The notes under the pieces are model-generated. The model made no database searches. It saw only the letters and a list, made by a program, of their open reading frames with translations, and was not told the origin of the DNA. Below are positions 24,228 through 32,163 of a stretch of DNA of 64,000 nucleotides, in pieces (positions within the stretch are counted from its first letter, which is position 1; every line of letters starts with the position of its first letter). The DNA comes from Gracilaria vermiculophylla (lineage: Eukaryota; Rhodophyta; Florideophyceae; Gracilariales; Gracilariaceae), in the NCBI GenBank assembly GCA_019155205.2, contig JAHNZQ020000016.1, positions 60,800 to 124,799 on the forward strand, written 5' to 3'. The translations under genes and the position numbers were made by a program.

Positions 24228-24381
24228 TACTTCACCTTTACGCACCTTTGAAAGGACCAAGCCGTTGACAAGAACAAAATCTGTTTTTACCAGTTAGTGG
24301 AGCAGCGTACAGACAAATGTTTCAAAGGTCACGCAGTGGTTGTTGCCTTTGTGCCTCACGCATGTATAGCTGCACGGAAGG

Positions 24382-26016
24382 TTAGACACTCTTGGCGGCA
24401 AACACCACATTTATCTCTCCCACAATGTTGACAACGCGCCCGCCGTACAACCCGGACAACGCCGCCTCCGCCTCTTTTTTTATTCTCCGCGTGTCCTCGG
24501 CGATGCGCTCAAGGCTGGCCGACTCCTCCGTGAGCTGGACCCCTGCCGCGGCGCGCTGTTTTCTCAACACGTCGATCGCCCCCCTGGTGCGTTCCGCAAC
24601 ATGTTTCTTCTCCAACACGCCCTTTGCAGTCCGCTCCAACAGCTTTGCATTGCTCTGCAACGCAAGAAGCCTTCTGGTCTCCGCTCCGTTGATGGCGAGA
24701 ATGGCCTCGTCCACGGCAGCGATCATGTCGGCAAGCGAGTCGATGTCCACGCCCTTGATGTCCGCTGGCGCGCTGTTAGACTGCTGCAACGCCAGCGCCA
24801 CCTCCGAGTTGGACAGTTGCTCCACCTCTCGCCTGCGCTGTGCGAGAAAGGCCGCAAGCTCCATCAAGTCGTTGAGGTACTGGTCGCGGAATTCGGCACT
24901 CGCCAGAGTGGCAGGCTGATGCGGCGGCAAGCTTTGGGCGCCCTGCGTAGTAGAACGGTCAAGTGAATTGGTCAGGTCGCCCATGACGGCGCTCCAGTCT
25001 ATGGCGTGCTGTTGCGGCGCGTCGCGCTCGTCGCTGTCGGGCGCGGCGTCGGGGAGTTGTGGAGAATGACTCTCGGCAGCGGGCTCGATCGACTGTGACA
25101 AAGTGCCACTTTCGCCAATCTCTATGCCCCAATCAATGGGGGCGTCGGCAGAATCAGACGGCTCGACGGTGTCCGGCGCGGCGCTCATGGAGGCCAAATC
25201 AACGGGGGGCGCGGGGCTCGAAGGCTCGTGCAGCGCGGTCAACGCGGCCATGTCCGCGTCCATGACGATGGTGAGGGCGGTGCACAGGTCGGAGGGGGCG
25301 GCGTGACACACGTAGGCGGCAAAGGCTCGGTAGTAGTTGACACAGGTCTCGAAGCGTGGGGAGCGGACACAGGTGACGGCGTTGTGCAAGGCGTGCGGGA
25401 GCTGTTTGTCGAGGTGGGTTTGCAGCTGGGAGTGGAAGTCGCTCAGGGAGTCTTTGTCAAGGTTGTAGTGGTGCAGGGTTTGGTGGTAGCGCTGCTCCGC
25501 GTCGGCGGCGGAGCGAATGAGCTGGGCTTCGCGACGCGCGAAGTCGGCAAGCGTCTGGTTGAGGCGGGCAATGTTGGATTTGATGGCGGTAGCCTCGTTG
25601 TTGGTGTTGTGGGTGAGATGCTGGGCGGCGTCGGCGAGGTAGACATGGCGCTTCTCGAAGGCGGCGGCGGCGTCTGCCCAGGCGCGGAGCACGGGGGATT
25701 TGTAGCGGCCGAGCACGTCCTTGTGGGCGGGCGGGGGGGGTGTTTGGGCGGCGTCGAGCGGCTGATCGGATGCGAGACGTTGCAGGTACGAGCGCACGGT
25801 GAAGTAGGGGAGGTTTTGGTGAGCAGTTAGGCGGGGGATTTGCAATGCGTGGCGGAGAGGGTCGGGGGTGGCGGAGATCGCGGCGCGCGTGAGGGTGCGG
25901 GCGGCGGAGAGGTGGGCGGCCCACTTGGGCGGGATTCGGCGGCGATCGACGAGCCAGTGTAGGAACTTGTTGTAGTGGATGTCGATGGGCAGCAGGGGGT
26001 CGTGGTCGGGGGCCAT
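24382..26016 (-). CDS. CDK5RAP3: CDK5RAP3 / C53 (LZAP) homologue
   Basis: Single-exon gene of 544 residues. The N-terminus has the family signature PIDIHYNKFLHWLVDRR (about 10-26). The middle is helical. A disordered acidic part holds IDWG (294-297) and IDWS (339-342). The C-terminus is coiled-coil, with GGRVVNIVGE near the end. In animals and plants C53 binds the UFM1 ligase UFL1/DDRGK1 on the ER and uses IDWG-type shuffled motifs to contact ATG8 and UFM1 in ER-phagy. Length and motif order fit the family (about 500-550). It lies 155 bp downstream of QueF on the same strand. Third positions are strongly G/C, as in neighbours up to 30 kb. I am confident of the family; the pathway role here is inferred. 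Confidence 0.9.
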   Translation of the reverse strand: MAPDHDPLLPIDIHYNKFLHWLVDRRRIPPKWAAHLSAARTLTRAAISATPDPLRHALQIPRLTAHQNLPYFTVRSYLQRLASDQPLDAAQTPPPPAHKDVLGRYKSPVLRAWADAAAAFEKRHVYLADAAQHLTHNTNNEATAIKSNIARLNQTLADFARREAQLIRSAADAEQRYHQTLHHYNLDKDSLSDFHSQLQTHLDKQLPHALHNAVTCVRSPRFETCVNYYRAFAAYVCHAAPSDLCTALTIVMDADMAALTALHEPSSPAPPVDLASMSAAPDTVEPSDSADAPIDWGIEIGESGTLSQSIEPAAESHSPQLPDAAPDSDERDAPQQHAIDWSAVMGDLTNSLDRSTTQGAQSLPPHQPATLASAEFRDQYLNDLMELAAFLAQRRREVEQLSNSEVALALQQSNSAPADIKGVDIDSLADMIAAVDEAILAINGAETRRLLALQSNAKLLERTAKGVLEKKHVAERTRGAIDVLRKQRAAAGVQLTEESASLERIAEDTRRIKKEAEAALSGLYGGRVVNIVGEINVVFAAKSV

Positions 26017-26171
26017 TTTTGAGGGTGGGGGAGGGGCCGCCTTGCCTTAGCTGGCGTGAGGCGCGGGCGCGGGGAGGCTGGGGGAGGCAGAGGGCTTTAA
26101 AAAAAACGGGGCGAGGGGGGGGGGCTTTTATGACGATGCGCGCGGGAGGTTGGGGGGAGGCGGTTGAGCGA

Positions 26172-26714
26172 TCAGCCGCGGCCGCGGTAGGGGGGGCAGT
26201 GCTGCGGGGGGATCCAGAGGCCGGACGGGGCTTCGCCCGTGGCGTAGAAGACGTCGATGGGGATGCCGCCGCGCGGGTACCAGTAGGCGCCGATGCGCAG
26301 CCACGACGGCTCCACGCAGCGCTCGATGGCGCGCGCGATGCCGACAGTGCAGGCCTCGTGGAAGTCGCGGTGGTTGCGGAAGCTGGCGAGGTACAGCTTG
26401 AGCGACTTGGACTCGAGCAGCCACTGACTTGGGACGTAGTCGATGACGATGTGCGCAAAGTCGGGCTGCGAGGTGACGGGGCACAGCGACGTGAACTCGG
26501 GGCAGCTGAAGCGCGCGACGAAGGGCACGTCGGCGTGCTGGTTGCGCACGCGCTCCAGCGTGGCGTCGGCAGGCACGGCGGGCACGGGCGACGCCTTGCC
26601 GAGCTGCGTGAGCTGGTCGTAGCTGCTGCCGGCGCTGAGCGCACGCCGCGTCGCGGCGGCGGCGGCGAGGCGCGCTCGCGCGAGCGCCGGCAACGACGAC
26701 GGCAGCGGCGCCAT
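26172..26714 (-). CDS. queF: preQ0 reductase (QueF), bacterial type
   Basis: 180 residues, no intron. QueF reduces 7-cyano-7-deazaguanine to 7-aminomethyl-7-deazaguanine with NADPH, a step toward queuosine in tRNA. The unimodular core is complete: [13 protein letters not shown] with the catalytic Cys and Asp, the QueF motif [17 protein letters not shown], and a C-terminus with GGIPIDVF and PPYRGRG, which resembles alphaproteobacterial enzymes. About 45 residues before the core are rich in Ala, Arg, Leu and Ser, poor in acid, and could be an organelle targeting peptide. The gene is embedded between eukaryotic genes with the same base composition, so it is not obviously contamination. Eukaryotes normally salvage queuine, so transfer or organelle ancestry is likely. 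Confidence 0.9.
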   Translation of the reverse strand: MAPLPSSLPALARARLAAAAATRRALSAGSSYDQLTQLGKASPVPAVPADATLERVRNQHADVPFVARFSCPEFTSLCPVTSQPDFAHIVIDYVPSQWLLESKSLKLYLASFRNHRDFHEACTVGIARAIERCVEPSWLRIGAYWYPRGGIPIDVFYATGEAPSGLWIPPQHCPPYRGRG

Positions 26715-27040
26715 GAGCGGGCGGCGGACGGGGCGGCAGCGGGGGCGGCGGCGCGCGTGGCGCTCTTATTGGCGCGCTGCGCGCGCGCGCCGTGGACGGC
26801 GGCGCGACGGCGTGCCGCGCCTGTGGGGCGCGCCGCCGCTCGCGTGTTAGCACCGCACGCCGTTTAAGCGCCGCCCAATGCTGCGCGCGCACCGCCATCC
26901 TGCGCCCGTCGCCGTCGCTCACACACCGCCGCACCCCCCCGTCCTCCCTCCCTCGCCTCGCCTCCCCCCCCTCCATCTCACGCCGTCCCCCCTTCACCCC
27001 TCACCCCCGCACTCTCCCCCCCGCCACTTCCGCCGACGCC
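26715..27040. promoter_or_regulatory. Divergent promoter region, QueF / SAP30-like
   Basis: A 326-bp GC-rich spacer between two outward-facing genes. CGCGCG-rich on the left and pyrimidine-rich (CCCTCCC) toward the SAP30-like ATG. I see no clear TATA box. Long ORFs crossing it are GC artefacts. Confidence 0.4.
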
Positions 27041-27514
27041 ATGACCGCCTCCAAGCGTGTGTCCAAGCCCGCCCCAAAGTCTGCCCCCAAGCCCGAGCCC
27101 GCCCTCTCGCTGCACACCGTAAGTCCCCCCCCCCCCCCCCCCCCCGCCCTCCGCGCCCCCCCTCCCCCACCCCCCGCCTTGCACCCCGCGCTAACCCGTC
27201 CCCGACCCCAGTACGTCGATCTCTCAAAGCTGCGCAAGGCCAGCCTCAAGCGCTACAAGAAACACTTCAAGCTGCACGTCAAGGCCGACTCGAAGACCGA
27301 GCTGCTGGACGCCGTGGGCCGCCACTTCGCCCAGATGCCCGTCAGCGAGGCCGATGTGGCGCGCGAGTTCAACTCGTTCTGGCGCCTCAAAGCCGGCCGC
27401 CGCGTCGCGGCGCACGCCTCTACGCTAGCCGCGGCGGCCGTGTCGGTCGGCGCCGCCTCGGCTGCTGCGCCGCCCGCGGCCGGCACGCACGCAGCCTCCG
27501 CCGCCGGCCGGTAG
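27041..27514 (+). CDS. SAP30-like Sin3-complex subunit
   Basis: Two exons, 27041-27118 and 27212-27514, 126 residues. The intron (27119-27211, 93 bp) has GTAAGT, a CTAAC branch site and CCCCAG. It is a multiple of three without stops, so retention would add 31 Pro-rich residues. Exon 2 starts with the Sin3-binding domain of SAP30: VDLSKLRKASLKRYKKHFKL, then LLDAVGRHFAQMPV. In fungi and animals SAP30 bridges Sin3 and histone deacetylase on chromatin. The N-terminus is short and Lys/Pro-rich and the tail is Ala-rich. No zinc finger of the animal type is seen, so this is closer to the short fungal or plant form. Confidence 0.75.
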   Translation: MTASKRVSKPAPKSAPKPEPALSLHTVSPPPPPPPALRAPPPPPPALHPALTRPRPQYVDLSKLRKASLKRYKKHFKLHVKADSKTELLDAVGRHFAQMPVSEADVAREFNSFWRLKAGRRVAAHASTLAAAAVSVGAASAAAPPAAGTHAASAAGR

Positions 27515-27942
27515 ACGCCGCCGCCGCCGCGCCGCGGCGACCTGCCCCGCGTGTACATAGCGTGCGTGCCCCCCTTGGCGTGTATCTTTGCCTTTGTAAA
27601 CAGCCCTCGGCGCCGCGCGCGCGCCCCCCACTTCTCTCGCACGTCTCTTCGCCGCCCGCCGCCGCTCGCCGGCGCCCGCCGCCGTCCGCCGCCTCCGCCG
27701 CCCGCCTCCGCCGCTCGCCGCCGCTGCCACCGCCACCACCACCGCGCTCGCGTGCCTTTTTGGCCCTCACGCGCGCGACGCGTGTGCCCACGTGTGCGCC
27801 ATGCGCCGTGGCGTGCGCGTCTTTTCTGCTCTCGCGTATGTGTCCAACAACTCACACCGCTCAGCTCTCCCGCCCTCCCCCCCGCGCCCCACCACTGGCC
27901 CCCCTCCCCCCCCCCTCCTTCCCGCCGCCGCCGTCGAACGTC
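27515..27942. other. Spacer with pyrimidine-rich leader
   Basis: 428 bp, mostly C/T on the + strand, including GCCGCC repeats and CT-rich tracts up to the aminopeptidase ATG. Probably the 3' end of the SAP30-like gene and the promoter and leader of the next one. I see no TATA box and no gene. Confidence 0.4.
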
Positions 27943-29841
27943 ATGAAGCGATCCCGACAGCACTCTTCGTCCGCGCCCTTGCCGTCCGACATCATCGCCA
28001 TGTCCGTCGCCCAGCGCGTCGACGCTGTGCGTCGCCTCATGGCCCTCCACGACATCCCCGCCTACATCGTCCCTACCGAGGACGCCCATATGTCCGAGTA
28101 CGTCGCCGAGTGCGACACCCGTCGCGCCTTCATCTCCGGCTTTGACGGCTCCGCCGGCACTGTCCTCATCACCCCCTCCGATGCCTACTGCTGGACCGAT
28201 GGCCGTTACTTCGTGCAGGCCGCTAATCAGCTCGATCCCGACGTTTACAAGCTCATGAAAATGTATCACCAACCCAACATCGAGAATTGGATCGCCGCCA
28301 ACCTTCCGCCCGGCTCCAGAGTCTTTATTGACGCCACCACCATGTCGCTCGCCTCCGTCAAGCGCTTCAATAGCGCCATCGCCGCCGCCAACCTCTCCGA
28401 GCCCATCACCATTGAGCCGCTGCCGCCCACCGTGCCCAACCTCGTCGACCAGGTGTGGGCGTCCGCCAGGCCGTCCCACCCGGCCTCCACCATCTTCACC
28501 CACCCGCTACAGTTTGCCGGCGTGTCTGTTCAGCAGAAGCTCGCTGACGTTCGCGCCGCCATGCGCGACAACCGCGCCACCATGCTCGTCGTCACCGCTT
28601 TGGACGACGTCGCGTGGTTGCTCAACCTGCGCGCGTCCGACGTGCAGTTCAACCCCGTGTTCTGGGCGTACGTCGTCGTCTCGCTCTCCGACGCCACGCT
28701 GTACGTCAACAGCACGCGCTTCAAGGACGGCGTTGAGCAATACTTGCAGACCAACGACGTCAAGCTGGCGCCGTACCACGCGCTGCTGCCCGACTTGGCC
28801 GCCGCCAAGTGGGCGCCCGACGCGCGCGTGTGGCTCGACCCGCACACCTGCAACTATGCCATCCTGCACTGTCTGGAGGCGCAGGGCGGCGGCGTGCGCG
28901 TGTTGCAGAAGCGCAGCCCGATCGTGCTGGCCAAGGCGCGCAAGTGCGACGTCGAGCTGGACGGAATGAGGCGGGCGCACGTCCGCGACGGCGCCGCGTT
29001 GGTGCAGTTTCTGTGCTGGCTGGAGAAGCAGGTGGTGCAACTGAACAGGGAGCCGACCGAATGCGAGGCCGCCGACTACCTGGAGAAGATGAGAAGCACG
29101 AAGGAGCACTTTGTGTCGCTGTCGTTCCCCACCATCTCCAGCAGCGGCGCCAACGGCGCCGTCGTGCACTACCGGCCGTACGCGGACAGCTGCGCCAAAA
29201 TTAATACGAACGATGTGTACTTGGTGGACTCGGGCGGGCAGTACCTGGACGGCACGACGGACGTGACGCGCACCATGCACTTTGGGACGGCGAGCAAGTG
29301 GCAAAAGGAGTGCTTCACCAGGGTGCTCAAGGGGCACATTGCGATCGACCGGCTGCGCTTCCCAACGGACACCACCGGGCTGCAGATCGACAGCTTTGCC
29401 AGGCGCGCGCTGTGGGACGGCGGACTGGACTACGCGCACGGGACGGGGCACGGCGTGGGGTCGTTCATGAACGTGCACGAGGGCCCGCACATGATCTCGT
29501 TCAAGGCGCAGGCGAACGCGACGGCGCTGGAGGCGGGCTTCATCACCAGCAATGAGCCGGGGTACTACGAGGAAGGCGCGTTTGGCATCCGCATTGAGAA
29601 CCTGTGCATTGTGAAGGAGGCGGGCGAGGGCAAGGGGGGGAAGCGCTTCCTGGCCATGGAGCACATCACGCTGTGCCCGCTGCAGCGCGAGATGATGGAC
29701 GTGGCGTTGCTGAGCGCGGAGGAGGTGGCGTGGATCGACGCGTACCACCACGAGTGTCTGCAGAAGCTGCAGCCGCTGCTGGCCGACGACGCGGACAGCG
29801 CCGCGTGGCTGCGCCGCAACACGCGTCCGTTGGGCGAGTAG
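27943..29841 (+). CDS. XPNPEP1: Xaa-Pro aminopeptidase (aminopeptidase P, cytosolic type)
   Basis: 632 residues from ATG 27943, the last ATG before the conserved N-terminal domain (ATG 28002 is a possible alternative). The enzyme removes an N-terminal residue followed by proline. It has the three-domain form of eukaryotic APP1: two creatinase-like N-terminal domains (with FISGFDGSAGT and WTDGRYF) and a pita-bread catalytic domain. The metal ligands are all visible: VDSGGQY (Asp), GTTDVTR (Asp), GTGHGVG (His), NEPGYYEEG (Glu) and IRIENL (Glu). Length fits the family (about 620). No signal peptide, so probably cytosolic. A 3' AATAAA lies about 20 bp after the stop (29864). Confidence 0.92.
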   Translation: MKRSRQHSSSAPLPSDIIAMSVAQRVDAVRRLMALHDIPAYIVPTEDAHMSEYVAECDTRRAFISGFDGSAGTVLITPSDAYCWTDGRYFVQAANQLDPDVYKLMKMYHQPNIENWIAANLPPGSRVFIDATTMSLASVKRFNSAIAAANLSEPITIEPLPPTVPNLVDQVWASARPSHPASTIFTHPLQFAGVSVQQKLADVRAAMRDNRATMLVVTALDDVAWLLNLRASDVQFNPVFWAYVVVSLSDATLYVNSTRFKDGVEQYLQTNDVKLAPYHALLPDLAAAKWAPDARVWLDPHTCNYAILHCLEAQGGGVRVLQKRSPIVLAKARKCDVELDGMRRAHVRDGAALVQFLCWLEKQVVQLNREPTECEAADYLEKMRSTKEHFVSLSFPTISSSGANGAVVHYRPYADSCAKINTNDVYLVDSGGQYLDGTTDVTRTMHFGTASKWQKECFTRVLKGHIAIDRLRFPTDTTGLQIDSFARRALWDGGLDYAHGTGHGVGSFMNVHEGPHMISFKAQANATALEAGFITSNEPGYYEEGAFGIRIENLCIVKEAGEGKGGKRFLAMEHITLCPLQREMMDVALLSAEEVAWIDAYHHECLQKLQPLLADDADSAAWLRRNTRPLGE

Positions 29842-29921
29842 CGCGCGTTGCGCAGCGTGCCGCAATAAAGGCGCGCTCGAGTCTCGCGCCCCAAAAATCG
29901 AAAAGAAACGCTGCGCGCTTT

Positions 29922-29944
29922 CCCCCCCCCCCCCCCCCCCCCCC
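29922..29944 (+). repeat. Poly-C tract
   Basis: A run of 23 C in the short spacer between the aminopeptidase and the 5'-nucleotidase genes. A similar C run lies in the SAP30-like intron. Length is likely to be error-prone in the assembly. Confidence 0.9.
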
Positions 29945-30019
29945 TCCCCGCCGCCCTGTCCGCCACTAACCCCCCCGCATCCGCCACTCCTCTCCCTGCC
30001 GCCGTCGCGCCCGTCGCCG

Positions 30020-30930
30020 ATGAAGGCCAGCCGCCCGCCCCCGCCGTCCCTGCCCTACCGCACCGTGCGAATCATCCACTTCAACGATGTGTACAACGTG
30101 CAGCAGGGCGTGCTCGAGCCCGTCGGCGGCGCCGCGCGCTTCGTTTCCGCCATAAAGCGCCACATCCAATCCTTCCACGGCGAATGTCTGGTGCTGTTCT
30201 CCGGCGACGCCTTCTCCCCCGCCCCCCTCACCGCCCTCACCGCCGGAAGCGAGATCCCCCCCGTGCTCAACGCCTGTCGCGTCGACGTCGCCTGCATCGG
30301 TATGCTGCCTGCCGCCCCCACACCCCTCCTCGCGCCCTCGCCGCCCCTTGTGCTCTCCGCTTTCTGACTCCTGTGTGCTGCCGCCGCGTCGCCGTGCAAA
30401 AGGCAACCATGAGTTGGACAACGGTTTGCAAGTCATGCAGCAGCGCCTGTCGGAGACCAACTTCCCGTGGGTCATGTCCAACGTCTGGCACACACCGACC
30501 GCCACTGCCCACGAAAACCATCCGCCGCCGCCCGTCCCGCTCGCCAATCTGCCCTCGTACCACATTCTCACGCGCGAGGGCATCAACTTCGGCTTCATTG
30601 GCCTTGCGTCATGGGATTGGCTCAGCGCCGTTCACCAACACTTGCTCAGCACGTTGCAGTACGTGCATTATGTGGACGCCGCCAAACAGATCACTACCAT
30701 GCTCAAGCAGCAAATGGGTTGCCATTTTGTCATTGCGCTTACGCACATGAGGAATTCGGACGATCTCTTGTTAGCGGAATCTTCCGTCGTTGATCTTGTA
30801 CTCGGCGGTCACGACCATGTCTTGCTCAAACAGCTCGTTGGCTCCACTTGGCTTCTCAAGTCGGGCACTGATTTTAAGGTACCTTGACATCCCTTATTTT
30901 TTGTGATCTGTTTTCAGTTTCTAACTGTAG

Positions 30931-30967
<37 letters not shown>

Positions 30968-31906
30968 CCTTTCTCTCCCTTTGGATATGATTCTCTTGAA
31001 GAATTTTTCTACACTAGATCTCCACATCAGTGCGGATCGTAAAGTGCGTGTGAGTGAACCGTGCCACCATGATGTCACCTCGGAGATCCCTGAAGACCCT
31101 CACTTTGCACAGTTTGTGGCAGAAAAAGTTGCCTTGCTCGGCCCTCGATGGACAACATGTGTTGCTGTGTCCTGTAGCGATCTTGACGGGCGGTTTACTT
31201 CCATTCGAACTCGAGAAACTGCTCTGGGTAACTTTGTCGCCGATGTCAGTATGTATCAAAACGCTCTTCTCGGTGGTGTCTTCATTGTTCAATTCTGACC
31301 AATTCACTCTCTGCTCTTTTGCCTAACTCAGTGACAGATATGATGGGCGCTGACGTGGGAATGGTCAATTCTGGAAGTTTCCGTTCCGATTCAATACACC
31401 CAGCGGGCTCAGTCACGCTGGGAATGATTGATACCATCCTTCCGTACAAGGATCACATCGTGGTTGCCACATTCTCTGGGGCAGAACTGCTGCAGCGCTT
31501 GGAATGCAGCGTCGCCCAGTACCCGCATCTCGTTGGGAGTTTTTGTCAAGTGAGCGGGATCAGCTTTTGTTTCGACCCTCGTCGAGAAAAAGGCAGTCGG
31601 GTGCTTCAGGATTCCGTCGTGTGCAGGAGCGCTGAAGGAAAAATGATGCCTATCGATGAGCAAGCTCTCTACCGATGCGCAATGAAGACTTGGATCTTTC
31701 ACGGGAACGACGGGTTTCCGTGCTCAGATGATTCTAAAATCGTGAAACGATCTGACTCTCCGCTTCCTCAATTGCTTGCAAAATATCTAGCGGAATTGAA
31801 AACTGTCGAAAATGGGCATGTGGCGCAAGTGTCCCCTCAAGTGGAAAATCGGATTGTTTGTGCCTATCCCGATGAATGCTTACTAGAAGCCTATCATCGT
31901 CTTTGA
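30020..31906 (+). CDS. 5'-nucleotidase / UshA-type metallophosphoesterase
   Basis: Four exons: 30020-30299, 30403-30878, 31002-31248, 31332-31906. The introns have GT-AG ends and the joined frame is open for 525 residues. The calcineurin-like N-terminal domain shows IIHFNDVYN, FSGDAFSP, GNHELDNG, THMRNSD and GGHDH, the usual metal-binding order. The C-terminal 5'-nucleotidase domain has ETALGNFVAD and VNSGSFRSD for substrate binding. Such enzymes hydrolyse nucleotides or other phosphate esters. There is no signal peptide, unlike periplasmic or secreted relatives, so a cytosolic role is likely and the substrate is open. Exon 1 is very GC-rich, exons 3 and 4 are not, so the gene straddles a composition boundary. 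Confidence 0.85.
30933..30964 (+). repeat. CT microsatellite in intron 2
   Basis: About 16 CT units inside intron 2 of the 5'-nucleotidase gene, forming an extended pyrimidine tract before the 3' splice site at 31000-31001. Confidence 0.95.
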
Positions 31907-32163
31907 TTTTTTGTTCGCAAGCATGCGCCTTCTTCCAACATTGTATACCTTGTTCCTTTTTCTACCAACTATTTTAACAAACTGGAAAGGTTGTTGTTGT
32001 TGTATACTAAATTTTGTTGGCCATGTCTACATCTTTCCGCACGTGCGTTGCACAAGTCATAAGAGTACAAGAAAATGACTGTCGTTCAGCAATCTAGAGT
32101 TGTGAAACGCTCTTTACCTACCGCGCTAATTTGTAGTGTTTTGCACCTCAATTACAAGCTTCT

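Noticed and set aside
26019..26997. Long ORFs on both strands around QueF and the divergent spacer
   Set aside because: Low-complexity Arg/Ala/Pro products. The QueF frame explains the region.
26878..27942. Upstream extension of the aminopeptidase frame
   Set aside because: The open frame is an artefact of C-rich DNA; the conserved protein starts at ATG 27943, and the SAP30-like gene occupies part of the region in another frame.
28507..29865. 452-codon minus-strand ORF over the aminopeptidase gene
   Set aside because: Shadow of the GC-rich sense gene, which has all catalytic motifs.
30903..31001. Earlier 3' splice site (30929-30930) for intron 2 of the 5'-nucleotidase
   Set aside because: It would put the following exon out of frame; 31000-31001 keeps the frame.
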